Source: Megascapheus bottae | Taxonomy: Eukaryota; Chordata; Mammalia; Rodentia; Geomyidae | Direction of reading: 5' to 3' | Length of the DNA: 64,000 bases | Assembly (NCBI GenBank): GCA_024803745.1 | Contig: JANJXV010000037.1 | Coordinates: 3,967,001 to 4,031,000, forward strand | In this document: one piece after another, positions 21,486 through 31,353 of the stretch | Position numbering within the stretch: the first letter of the stretch is position 1 | Layout of the letters: the number at the start of each line of letters is the position of its first letter | The notes under the pieces: model-generated | Databases searched by the model: none | Told to the model about the DNA's origin: nothing | The model's input: the letters and a program-made list of their open reading frames with translations, nothing else | Position numbers and translations under genes: made by a program

Positions 21486-22135
21486 GTACCACTTCTGCAT
21501 TTGTTCACATTATATTTTAATCATAAAATTAGTTTTATCATCGTTCAGAAATTGAACACATTACTTTTTTTCTTTCCTTTGAATTTCTTTTATGTATATT
21601 GGTTACAAAGGTTTTATCACCTGCAAATTTATTATTGTTTCATAAGTATAATTTCTACATATAGATGGTATGGAGAAAAATGCATACATAGTAGGTATAT
21701 GCATGTTCATATATATACATATATAGGTATGGGATATACACATTACATATATTTGTATCTTTTTGTCATAGTAATAAAAGGATCTTTGGTTTCTGATACA
21801 TACTGAGTACTTTTTTGTTATATTTTGATAAACAGATTTTAGTGTTAGTCAAATACTTAATTTTTAAATATTTATGCTTTTTATACTTTTATGTAGAAAC
21901 CCTCTAATGTTACATAGTTGTATCTTTTAAATGTTCTGAGGGCTTGCCGTTCACACTCAGATATTCATCTCATCAGGAGTTGAGCTGTGGATCAGTGTGG
22001 GGGAGGATGTAGTGTTAGACATTTGCCTTATGGACACATTATAGAAGTATGTCTCCAATTCTATAAAGATTATATTGCTATTTTGAGTACAGCTAATTTT
22101 ATAAATTAACTTTGGAAGAATTAAACATTTTTAGT
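21486..22135. other. Unique AT-rich sequence
   Basis: A 122-residue plus-strand frame at 21438-21806 runs through AT-rich DNA, partly from the L1 3' end. It is rich in Tyr/Ile/Phe and shows no domain. I do not call it a gene. Confidence 0.5.
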
Positions 22136-22137
22136 GT

Positions 22138-22140
22138 CTA

Positions 22141-22194
<54 letters not shown>

Positions 22195-22196
22195 CA
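22138..22196. repeat. (TCTG)n/(TC)n microsatellite
   Basis: Three to four TCTG units, then about 22 TC units. It lies at the tail side of the following minus-strand SINE. Confidence 0.97.
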
Positions 22197-22215
22197 TATT
22201 CACGCACTTCCTTCT

Positions 22216-22447
22216 CTTTGCCAGTACTAGGGCTTGAACTTGAGTGAGAGTTGAACTCTCATGAAGCTTTCTGGCTTATACTTTGCAGTCTATCAATTTG
22301 AGCCACATTTCTAGCCCAGCACTTTGCTAGTTAATTGGAGACAGAGTCTTAGGGTCTGTCTGCCTCAGCTGGCTTTGAACCATGATCATCTAAATTTCAG
22401 TACCCCGAATAGCTAGGATTATAAATGTGAGCTACCTGCACTTGGCT
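22216..22447 (-). mobile_element. Old composite SINE
   Basis: GCCAGTACTAGGGCTTGAAC, TTGAGCCACATTTCTAGCCC and TAGTTAATTGGAGACAGAGT, then CCGAATAGCTAGGATTATAA. An extra GAGTGAGAGTTGAACTCTCA segment (22240-22260) is a small inverted sequence. Confidence 0.75.
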
Positions 22448-22554
22448 TAAATTCTTGCTATTTTTCTTTAGAAATACATTTTCTGAAAAATGTATTACAT
22501 GTCTTTGGTCTTTCTCTAAAAAATACTTTGCTAATACATATCGATTGTGCATGT

Positions 22555-22998
22555 TAATGATATTTCCACACATTCTGTGCTAGTCAAACACTCCTTTCTT
22601 CCCTCCCTTCCTTCCCTCTTTCCTTTGTACCATCTTAAGATGTAAAATCACAATTCTTTCATGACAGCTGTTTTCTTTTTAGGTTCTATGTAGGAAAAAG
22701 AACATGTAGTACTTGTCTTCCCATGTCTGGTTTATTTAACTTAATATAGCATTCTCCAGTTCTATTTTACTGCAAATGACAAGATTTCATTCTTTTGTAT
22801 GGCTGAAAACTGCTCCATATATTTGCATATAAACTGTGTGTGAGCTACATTTTAAAATTCATCTCTTGATAGGCTGCTTTCATAGCTATGATGAATAGTG
22901 CTGAAAGCAACATAGACTGCAGGAATTTCTTGCTATCCTGACTTCATTTCCTTTGGATATATTCTTAGAAGTAGGATTGTTGGATTACTGGGTAGATT
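22555..22998 (-). mobile_element. Old L1 fragment (ORF2 3' region)
   Basis: Typical minus-strand L1 landmarks in decayed form: CATGTCTGGTTTATTTAACT, ATGACAAGATTTCATTCTTT, TGTATGGCTGAAAACTGCTCC, ATAGCTATGATGAATAGTGC, and TTCCTTTGGATATATTCTTAG. No usable frame. Older than the copies at 15.7 and 52.7 kb. Confidence 0.8.
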
Positions 22999-23048
22999 AA
23001 TAATGACGACAACAAAGATGATGATGATAATGGTGATGATGATGATGC
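22998..23048. repeat. (GAT)n-like trinucleotide tract
   Basis: GATGATGATGATAATGGTGA and GATGATGATGATGCC in an imperfect array at the edge of the L1 fragment. Confidence 0.85.
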
Positions 23049-23384
23049 CATTGGAATGGAATTGCTTTTATGATTTCTTTTGTGATGAGTTAATTATTGG
23101 CATGTAGAAAAGCTACTAATATGTGTATGCTCATTTTTATATTCTCTACTTTATTGAGTTAATCTGTGCTGTGGCACTTTTCAGCTTTTCTAGTGAATAA
23201 TATTTGCAAAGATAGCTTTACTTCTCTCTTCCAATTTGCCTGCCTTTTATTTGGTTCCCATGCTTACTTGTACTGTACTGGGTATGAGAGGGAAAATGTC
23301 AGCTCTTCCCCATCTCATGTGATGTTGACTGTGGAGCTGTCATATTGTGTTAAGGTACAGTTCTTCTAAACTTAATGTATTAAG

Positions 23385-23385
<1 letters not shown>

Positions 23386-23423
<38 letters not shown>
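23386..23423. repeat. (TG)n array, left part
   Basis: About 19 GT units ending at the LTR boundary. The second part lies beyond the LTR at 23677-23690, so the LTR split one array. Confidence 0.97.
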
Positions 23424-23427
<4 letters not shown>

Positions 23428-23674
23428 GGCGTCCCTCTTGGATGCCCACGTGGTGGGTAAGATGGCGGTGGAGCCCACAGTAATAAACAGACTCCGGAGA
23501 CCAGGACTCTCCAGTGCAGGTCTAAATTTATTCCACAAAACGTGCTCCCTAAATACAACTGTCAGCCAATGGTGTCCTGAGACACACCCCACTTGGGGCC
23601 AGGGGCCCTCTGGCTCCTGACTGCTTGCAGTCACATACACACACTGAGTGTGTGGCAAACAGCAGAGTTCCACA
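23424..23674 (-). mobile_element. Solo LTR of an endogenous retrovirus
   Basis: On the minus strand the element begins TGTGGAACTC and ends GACGCCAACA (TG...CA ends), about 251 bp. It matches the LTR at 29983-30353 in blocks: CAGTCAGGAGCCAGAGGG, CATTGGCTGA, GTCTGGTCTCC-like and GGCTCCACCGCCATCTTAC. AATAAATTTAG on the minus strand is a possible polyadenylation signal. No internal region is attached, so it is probably a recombination product. Class II (ERVK-like) is a guess. Confidence 0.85.
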
Positions 23675-23676
23675 CA

Positions 23677-23790
23677 TGTGTGTGTGTGTGCCTTGGTACT
23701 GGGACTTGAACTCGGAGCCTGGGCACCATCCTTTAGCTTTTCCCCAGAGCTCTACCATTTGATCTACAACTGTTCACACTTTTATTTAAA
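23677..23790 (-). mobile_element. (TG)n remainder and SINE right-monomer fragment
   Basis: Seven TG units (23677-23690), then GGTACTGGGACTTGAACTCG and CTCTACCATTTGATCTACAAC, the tail half of an old composite SINE. The (TG)n array was therefore this SINE's tail before the LTR inserted. Confidence 0.75.
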
Positions 23791-23794
23791 AATT

Positions 23795-23982
23795 TTTTTT
23801 TTACTTTTTGCCAGTTGTGGGGCTTGAACTCAGGGCCTGAGCACTGTCCTTGGACTTTTCTCAAGGCTAGAGCTCTACCACTTGAGCCACAGCACCACTT
23901 CCAATTTTTTCCTATGTGGTACCAAGGGTCTTTGTGTATGCTAGGCAAGCACTCTACCACTAGGCCAAACTCCCAGCCTCAA
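23795..23982 (-). mobile_element. IDL-Geo SINE, slightly shortened
   Basis: T-run, GCCAGTTGTGGGGCTTGAAC, AAGGCTAGAGCTCTACCACT, and CCACTAGGCCAAACTCCCAG. A few bases are lost in the box-B part of the left monomer (ACCAAGGGTCTTTGTG instead of ACCAAGGAATCGAACCCAGG). Confidence 0.9.
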
Positions 23983-24004
23983 AGGAATGTTCTTTAATTT
24001 TATT

Positions 24005-24298
24005 GTTCATTTGATCCATATGACCATCTCATTAATGTTTCTTTGTTGATTTTTGAAGGGACTCTAATGATCTGTGTACTGATGAAAATGGAATGTTCAA
24101 GTCCCTAATTTCTCTCTTTATTGTTATTGTTATTGTTTATTTATAATGTTATTTTATAAAATGTGGTGCATAGGCAACCAATGTACATGGATGGATGGAT
24201 TGCTTGACTGTTATATAGTGGCCTTCCTCATCTCTTCTTACTCTGTTTGTACTATAATCAATTTTGTCAGATATAAATATCTCCTGCTAGGATTATAA
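24005..24298 (-). mobile_element. Old L1 fragment (ORF2 endonuclease region)
   Basis: TTTCTTTGTTGATTTTTGAA, TGTTCAAGTCCCTAATTTCT, GTGGCCTTCCTCATCTCTTC and TTTTGTCAGATATAAATATC are minus-strand landmarks of the L1 endonuclease-coding area. Coding capacity is lost. Confidence 0.7.
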
Positions 24299-24299
24299 T

Positions 24300-24655
24300 A
24301 GCTCAAACCTAGATACATAAGGCCATATAGGATGAGGGTAAATGAAAGGATCTCCAGGATATGGAAACAAGAGCTTTATCATGTGTGATTGTTGTTCTTA
24401 ATGTACTATGTTATTTCTCTTCTGTTTTGTTGTCCCTTGGTTATTCTCATATTGTTACAGTATTTTACCTTGTAATCTGGTATAGTGTATATACATTTAT
24501 TTATAGGACAGGGAAAGGGGAAAAACAAGATGGGAGGAGGGAAATGGGGATAAAAACATGAGAAGGGGTATCAATGTGTGTGAAGTAATGCTCCTTCTAT
24601 CTGGCGAATATAACTGTAACCCCTCTATTAATTACAATAACAATATATGAAAAAA
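24300..24655 (+). mobile_element. L1 3'UTR end, plus orientation
   Basis: Reverse complement of the block at 52740-53060: TGATTGTTGTTCTTAATGTA, TCATATTGTTACAGTATTTT, a G-rich tract (GGGAGGAGGGAAATGGGG near 24531-24550), GGTATCAATGTGTGTGAAGT, and CTGTAACCCCTCTATTAATT with an A-rich end. It adjoins a minus-strand L1 piece, so the 24.0-24.65 kb block is a compound or inverted L1. A 66-residue frame (24361-24561) lies within it. Confidence 0.85.
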
Positions 24656-25345
24656 TATTTCCTGCTTGCCTGAAATAAAATTTTGCCTTTTTTTCCTTTC
24701 AGTTGCTGTGTGGTTTTACTAGTGATGTGAGTTCCTTTTGTTTGCTTTTATCCGTTCAACTAATATTTATGCATATATATATATATAGTTGGAGACTTTA
24801 GTGTGTTTATAGTCATTTTATTGACAGAAAAGAACTTACTCATGCTATTTTTGTCCGTTTTTCTTTTAATAATTTTAAATGTTCTTTGTGCTTTAACTTC
24901 CTCTCTTGTTAAGACTTATCACTTTGATAATACTTAATTCTCTTCTATTTCTCTTTTAAATATCTATGCTTGTAGTGGGGTGTATACTTTCAAAACACTT
25001 TCTTGATACTTTTGAGCACTTTGTTAGCATAGCATGAGCTCTATAAAGTGCTTTGGCTGGCCCCCTCTCACTAGCCTCATGAGATGTAGCACTATATCTT
25101 CTCTCCTGGGCTGGCTCTGCTTACTTCTTCTGGCTCTCCTTAGAAGACATTCCATGCTTCTGGGTTCTCCACGGCACCTTGGCTCCACTCTCAATGACCT
25201 CATACAGCCCCTTCCCAGGGGAAGGGAGGCCATAGGGATTCTGATCCTGCCATACATTACATCATCTTCAGGTTTACATTTAAAATCTGGTGACACCTGC
25301 AGCATCCCATGACTTTCCACTTTCTACATGCACCCCAAGCTGGTT
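24656..25345. other. Unique sequence with overlapping open frames at 25024-25320
   Basis: A locally GC-richer segment holds a 98-residue minus frame (Arg-rich) and a 92-residue plus frame (Leu-rich) over the same bases. Neither has a recognisable domain. It could be an old exon, an LTR piece or chance. I make no gene call. Confidence 0.35.
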
Positions 25346-25347
25346 TC

Positions 25348-25545
25348 ATGTTAGCTGGGTGCCAGTGGCTGCTGCCTATCTACTCACAAGGCTGAAATCT
25401 GGAGGGTTGTGGTTTGAGACCAACCTGAGCAATCTAGTGATAGATTCCATCTCCAAAATAATGAGTGAAATGTCAAGCTAAGGTATGGCTCAAGATCACA
25501 ACTCAACCCTAACAAGTCCAAACTCAAGTATGACCAATAACAATA
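25348..25545 (+). mobile_element. Diverged B1-Geo SINE
   Basis: GTTAGCTGGGTGCCAGTGGC, ACAAGGCTGAAATCTGGAGG, and GGTTTGAGACCAACCTGAGC give a B1-like left half. The right half is weak (TATGGCTCAAGATCACA... CAAACTCAAGTATGACC). Confidence 0.65.
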
Positions 25546-25561
25546 ATGACAACCACAAAAC

Positions 25562-27224
25562 CCAAATCCCAATACTTGAAACTTGATATCATGTGAATTT
25601 TACCAAGGTCTGCTGCCGGCCTGAGCAATAACAAGACTCACTTAGGCCATGGTATCTGGGGTTATGAGTGCTGCTATGTCTGGGTAGTAGAAAAGAATCC
25701 TGAAGAAACAACTCCCTAGGTAGATCTGTGCAAACAAGTTGTCCCAGCAGCAGTGTCTTCTCATGGCAGCATTTGAAATGAGTTTATGCGTTCTACCCTT
25801 GAGCCTTCAATGGCAGAGGGAAGAGAGCCTTGCTGATTCCAGACAGGCTCCAGAGGCCTCTTTGTTGGAAGAAAGTACTTAGCTTTTTGTTTTAATTGCA
25901 CTCATCTCTTTTTAAAAACACATGACTTCATTAGCCCCAAGTTTAGGCTTTGCTGATCAAATGGCAAAATTTTCTCCCAATTATTATGCTATTATCATAT
26001 TTCTTCTGGTTCTTCCTATGAACTTGGCTAATAGTAGCTAATACTACCAATCAATTGCCAGAATGCTCTGCTCCCTTGACATTTCCTTTAAAGATTCATT
26101 AGTATCACATTCAAACACAGCTTCCCATGTTGTTTAGCGAATAGACGCAGTAGAGTCATACTCATTTGGAAAAGGTAACATGCATAGACTGTAGTCCAGT
26201 TTCCAAGAAAAAGCTCATTCCTACCTGAAGCTTCTAAACACTGTTGTTTACATTCCCATCAGACTTCTATTCTTTCAAGCTCCAACTACAATTCATTGAG
26301 GATGTCATTAAGCATATGACGAACATTTCTTTGCTATTTCTGAGCTCCATGATTGGGTTTCCATTCCAATTCTACTTAATACTAATTCTGTTATAATGAT
26401 GAAAATAAAGTATATCACTTTCTTTTAATTTCTGAATAACTATCATTAAGTATTAATTATCTAATGTTAAGCAACTCCTATATCCCTTAAAGTATAACCT
26501 GGACACAGACAGTAGTTTTATATATTACCATGCTTACCATGCTATACTATTCTTCTTTTGTTATAATTTCATTACATCTAAGTAGCTGTGCAAAGGAGTT
26601 TCAGTTCACAACAGTGTCCTTAAAATGTTTGAATTTACATTTACAAATTCAGCCAGATGCAAACTTTCCCTTGTTCTCACTGTCCTATCCTGAGGTGTGA
26701 CAATCTTAGATATGTTCCTCCATTTTCTTCTGGGTAGAGCACTCATATGGAGAATCTCAATTGATCTTCAATTACATCCTCATTAATCTAACTTTGTCTT
26801 ATGGCCTATGAGTCAGAAATCTTGGTTCTCTTGTTTACATTTCTTTGAATAAGTTCAAAGAAATTCCTGTAAAATTATAAGTTGTTCAATAAACACATAA
26901 AAGGCACTTGCCAAAATCTTATATGTAAAACACTGTCAACAAACAAGATGGATAACAGAGCTTTCTTAGCATGATAAAAGGCTTTTGTAAGCTATTCATA
27001 GCCTCTATTGTACTTAATGCTGAAAGATGTCATCTGTCGCTCCTAATATCTGGAATGAGAAAAGTGACTAATCTCACTACTTCAACTCAACATTGTACTA
27101 GAAGTCCTAGCCACCATAAGTAGACATGAAAAAAGAAATAAAGATATCTAGATTGAAAGGAAAGGCTATCTAATTTGAAAAAAAATAAAGCCACCTCTAT
27201 TAAAGATGATAGGGTCTTATATTA
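25562..27224. other. Repeat-poor unique sequence
   Basis: About 1.66 kb, AT-rich, no repeat or coding signal recognised. Suitable for comparison across rodents, but nothing in it marks function. Confidence 0.5.
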
Positions 27225-27468
27225 GAAAGTTTGAAAGAATCTGGCCTGGGAGTTTGGCCTAGTGGTAGAGTGCTTGCCTAGCATGCACGAAGACCCGGGT
27301 TCGATTCCTCGGTACCGTATACATAGAAAAAAGCCAGAAGCGGTGCTGCGGCTCAAGTGGTAGAGCTTTAGCCTTGAGAAAGTCCAAGGACAGTGCTCAG
27401 GCCCTGAGCTCAAGCCCAGGACTGGCAAAAAAGAAAACAAGAAAAAAAAAGAAAATTTGAAAGAATCT
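27225..27468 (+). mobile_element. Young full-length IDL-Geo SINE with 18-bp target duplication
   Basis: GAAAGTTTGAAAGAATCT (27225-27242) and GAAAATTTGAAAGAATCT (27451-27468) flank it, with one mismatch. It has intact boxes in the left monomer (TGGCCTAGTGG, GGTTCGATTCC) and retains CpGs (CACGAAGACCCGGG, GAAGCGGTGCTGCGGC). Retained CpGs mark it as one of the youngest insertions in the window. Confidence 0.97.
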
Positions 27469-27469
27469 T

Positions 27470-28030
27470 GGTAAAAGTTATTAAAGTTAATGTACAAGCT
27501 TGATAAATTGTAAACTATGAAATCAATATAGAAAATTAACGGTATTTCATTATACTACTAATGAATATTCCCAGAAATGAAATTAAGAAATAACTTCACT
27601 GATTATATCACTTAAAATATTAAATATTAAAGTACTTGCCTAACAAAAGAAGTTGCAAGTAATAAAAATATAGTGAAAAAGTAGTGAAAATTAAATACTG
27701 TTGAAAGAAAGTAGACATCAATAAAATGAAGTGTATCTTTGGTTCCTGGGTCAAATTAACATTGTTAACCTGTTCATGCTAGCAAAATTGATCTGCAGAT
27801 TCAAGGAAATCCCCCACATAATTCTGCAAAAAGGCATCAGGGAATTTATTTCCTTGAGTTTAAATTTGGAGATAAGTATCAGAAATTTAAATGTGAATTT
27901 ATCAGTTTTTAAAAAATCTGATGGTAAAGTGGGTGATGTGATTAGTATTTCTTAAACTTGCCCCCTAAAATGTATTAAATTGGGGAAAGAGGGTTTTAAG
28001 AGAAATGTTTAACAAAAGTGTTAAGTATTA
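27470..28030. other. Unique AT-rich sequence
   Basis: No feature recognised. A 74-residue plus frame at 27731-27955 has no known domain. Confidence 0.45.
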
Positions 28031-28619
28031 AAGTTTTTAAAGAAAATTAGAGCTGGGTTTCTGGATGAAATTTGGAAGTGAGGTTATCCTAAATTTTTGT
28101 TTCAAAAAAGGGAAAAAGAGTTAAAGTCCAGCGACCAAGCAAGTGAAATGTCGAAAGGACATGTATCCCTGTGTGAGAGATGGTGCCAGATCCTAGAGTC
28201 ACTTGCACTTGGCCATCCAAAATTATCGGAGCCAGGCGGACATAAAATAGTTTGTAAGAATGCCTTACTATGCCTCTGTCTACTGGGCAGGAACTTGTCA
28301 GAATAATAGTGAGCAATTTAAACTTAAGGTTGTCAAAATAAATGGGTAGTTTATAATCATAATTTTGCTCAAAGCCCTAACTGAGCAGATTTTGGGTTGA
28401 CACCAGCCACAAATTCAGGAAAGAAGCTTGTGAACCTGAGGCTGTGTGCCTATCAATCTGTAAAATAGGCTAAGCTTTTAGGGTCCCTGGCCAAGTATAG
28501 AGACAATGCCCCTGAGTCAGCTTGAAGATGTTACAGAAGATGGATCTTCGCCCAGATTCCATTCCTGAGACTTTAACTAGCTCACTCTTGCCCTTAGGCC
28601 CCCTTAAAAAACAAATATA

Positions 28620-29982
28620 AATGGGGGGATACAGGTACCTAAGGCATGAGACCTCAAGATTAGCTCGTTGATGCTTTATTTACAATGAACTTTTAAAACT
28701 TCAATCCTAAAGGATTTTCCCCTGCTTATAAGCATTGGGGCGCCACTCTACCTCGCCCAACCCCCCTGCCCTTGTCCGAGGAAGGACCTGATCACTAACA
28801 CCTGGCAGGAGCAGGCCCCTCTGTTAACAATGGGGCGAGGGTTTGACTCATGTGTGCCATTATAATGAGACGCGGACTGGGAACCCTATCAGATTGGCCC
28901 AGCCCTTACCAGGATGTACAGGTGTAGACCAGAGAATAGAAGGGTTTCCTTGTGGACATCGGCCGTCTCCCCTACTTAAAATCTCCATTTGGGTCTGCCA
29001 ACCCTATAGGTGAATTGCCTGAAGAGCTAGAGTAGTAGTCAATGACGGGTAAGATCCCCAGAGGGGGACAACCTAAGACAGACACACTCTCGAGTAAGGC
29101 AAGCACCTGCTAATGAAACAAAAAGGGGGAGATGTGGAGCACGTCACATCAGGGAAATGGAAACCTATGCCATAGAAAAAGAGGCCTAACTCATGGCCCA
29201 GTGCATACCTCCTGGTCTTGGGACCACACCTGGCTGAGATGGCACCTGCTGCCCGATCGGAGGGCATGGCTATGGTTTGTGACATCAAATAAGGCCACCT
29301 CTGGATAGACCCTGAACCCTTCTGCCCACTTGGACAGCACATGATTTCTCTTCTTTACATAACTGCTAACTCTCAAGTTTCAGGAGCAGGCAATCTACAA
29401 GTTCCTGCCACCACAAAATGGCCTCTCAATGACACAGCTGTTAGCCACAGCCAGCTGGCCTGAGTTCTGCCTCCACCTTTGCGACCTCACCAATATGGCC
29501 CAGGACACCAACCTATCCAGAAAAACTGCCCTGGATGACTGCTCTGCTGGATATGGATGCAACAGACGCTGCCTCCACACTGTCCTCAGAGCTACCTCAT
29601 CCTATGTCTACCTCGGCATGGGAAGCAGAAGAAACAGGAACTGCAGAGGCCCAGAATAATAAACTTGACCCCCAAGCAGGGGGCCATGATATGATTATGA
29701 ACAATACAATCAGAGGAACTGCAACCCTATTGTCTTCCCTTTAAAGCATGCTGGAGCTGTGATTCCCATTTACCCCAATCCCGTCTGAAACACACCTAGC
29801 TCTAGTCCTCTTTGGCCCACCTGCTGCACCTCCACAGCAGCAGGACCCATGTTTGCTTTAGCTAAGTTGGTTGAGTTTATCCAGACTTGCCTGGATGCCG
29901 TCTAGCTAAGGTCTTTGTGCACCATTTAGGCCTGATCCTACATTCCGTTCTGAGTGTCCATAAATAAAGAAAAAGGGGGAAC
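28620..29982 (+). mobile_element. Endogenous retrovirus internal remnant (decayed)
   Basis: Unique-looking, higher-GC sequence upstream of a plus-strand LTR. It ends in a polypurine tract (AAAGAAAAAGGGGGAAC, 29967-29982) directly before the LTR TG, so at least its 3' part is retroviral. A second polypurine-like AAAAAGGGGGAGA lies at 29121-29134. No 5' LTR, primer site or recognisable gag, pol or env frame is seen. The left limit is uncertain (28.0-28.7 kb). Confidence 0.6.
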
Positions 29983-30353
29983 TGTGGGGATTCCTAGCAA
30001 GTAGTATAGGAGCCCTGCGGCTTGCCACCCGTGCTTTAGCACATACACACTCAGCGATGCAAGCAGTTAGGAGCCAGAGGGCACCTGGCCCCTCCCGCCT
30101 AGAGTAGGAGTTCCCAGATACTCCAGGCGAGCAGGCGTGTCTCAAGACATCATTGGCTGATGGTGGCATTCAGGGAGGTCCCTATTTGCTGACATGGCAA
30201 CCACCACTTGATCTGTATTTAGAGAGCGCGTTTTCTAAAGTAAAGTTAGATCTTCACCAAGAGTCTGGTCTCCAGAGTCTGTGTTTCTGGGATTATTCAT
30301 GGGCTCCATCGCCATCTTACCTCCCTCCTACACATCCAAGAAGGACCCCAACA
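29983..30353 (+). mobile_element. 3' LTR of the endogenous retrovirus
   Basis: Starts TGTGGGGATTCC next to the polypurine tract and ends GACCCCAACA, about 371 bp with TG...CA ends. Shares blocks with the solo LTR at 23424-23674 and is about 120 bp longer, so the two are related but not identical subfamilies. GGCTCCATCGCCATCTTACC near the 3' end contains a GCCATCTT YY1-type site also present in the solo copy. Confidence 0.85.
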
Positions 30354-30639
30354 GAGTTTCAGTTTCAAAATTGCTACAAAGCTAAAGTAAAATAGTACAA
30401 GTGGTATTGGTTTAAGGATGGGTATAGACCAATGAAATGTGAGAGTTCAGAAAATAATACCTTATCTTTATGATTAACAAGTTAATCAGAGAACTCTGAT
30501 AGATGGAAGTTCCAGAAAACTTGAACATTTATTCATTCAAATAAAAAATGTGACTGCTGGTCTCCACATACCCCAGCTTTCCCATCTCCCACCTTTACTC
30601 AGGACATGCTCACTGAAACATTCATCTTTGAAACTGGTT
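30354..30639. other. Flanking unique sequence
   Basis: No feature recognised. Confidence 0.4.
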
Positions 30640-30860
30640 CTCTGCTGTCTCTCTTTTTTTTTTGCCAGTCCTGGGCTTGAGCTCAGGGCCTGAGCACTGT
30701 CCTTGGACTTTCTCAAGGCTAGAGCCCTACCACTTGAGCCTCAGCACCATTTGTGGCTTTTTTCTATGTATGTGGTACCGAGGAATCGAACCCGGGTCTT
30801 CGTGCATGCTAGGCAAGCACTTTAACCACTAGGCCAAACTCCTGGCCCTCTGCTGTCTCT
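30640..30860 (-). mobile_element. IDL-Geo SINE with 13-bp target duplication
   Basis: The element runs 30653-30847 between identical CTCTGCTGTCTCT repeats (30640-30652 and 30848-30860). The left monomer is intact with CpGs (GAATCGAACCCGGGTCTTCG on the plus strand). Young. Confidence 0.96.
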
Positions 30861-31067
30861 TATAGAGGAACCTAGACAAGCTTAGACCCCACACCTCTCC
30901 ACAGAGCCTGCTACATTCTATTGGAGTCCTTTTCTCCATTAGATACTGAATAACTGATGCTAACTTGTTTTACACTGTGTCCCCTAGATCCATCACAATC
31001 TGGGATACACAGCAGGCCTTTAAAGCTTCAATAAATATAAACTAATTAAATGAAAGACAAATTAAAG

Positions 31068-31242
31068 GTAGGCATAGCAGTGCATACCTGAAATTGCAGC
31101 AACCCAGGTAGTGGAAATGGTAGGAGAATCCAAGTCTGAAGTCAGCCCAAGGAAAATCTGAAGATCGTGTCAAAACCAGATTAAACAGGATTAGATCTAT
31201 GGCTCAAGTGGCAGCATGCTTACCTAAAAAGTCCTAGGAAGT
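31068..31242 (+). mobile_element. Old B1-Geo-like SINE
   Basis: GTAGGCATAGCAGTGCATAC, GAAATTGCAGCAACCCAGGT, CTGAAGTCAGCCCAAGG, then GGCTCAAGTGGCAGCATGCT. Its 3' tail passes into the (GA)n array. Confidence 0.7.
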
Positions 31243-31244
31243 GA

Positions 31245-31304
<60 letters not shown>

Positions 31305-31353
31305 GGGAGGGAGGGAGAGAGACAAAGGGAGGGAGAGAGAGGGGGGAGAGACA
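31243..31353. repeat. (GA)n / GGGA-rich array
   Basis: About 25 GA units, then GGGAGAGA variants. It begins at the tail of the preceding plus-strand SINE. Confidence 0.97.

Noticed and set aside
21438..21806. 122-residue open frame as a candidate small membrane protein
   Set aside because: Rich in Tyr/Phe/Ile because the DNA is AT-rich; partly L1 3' end; no start context or homologue recognised.
29073..29376. Minus-strand frames of 61-89 residues in the retroviral remnant
   Set aside because: They lie antisense to the LTR orientation and show no retroviral protein signature; probably chance in GC-richer DNA.
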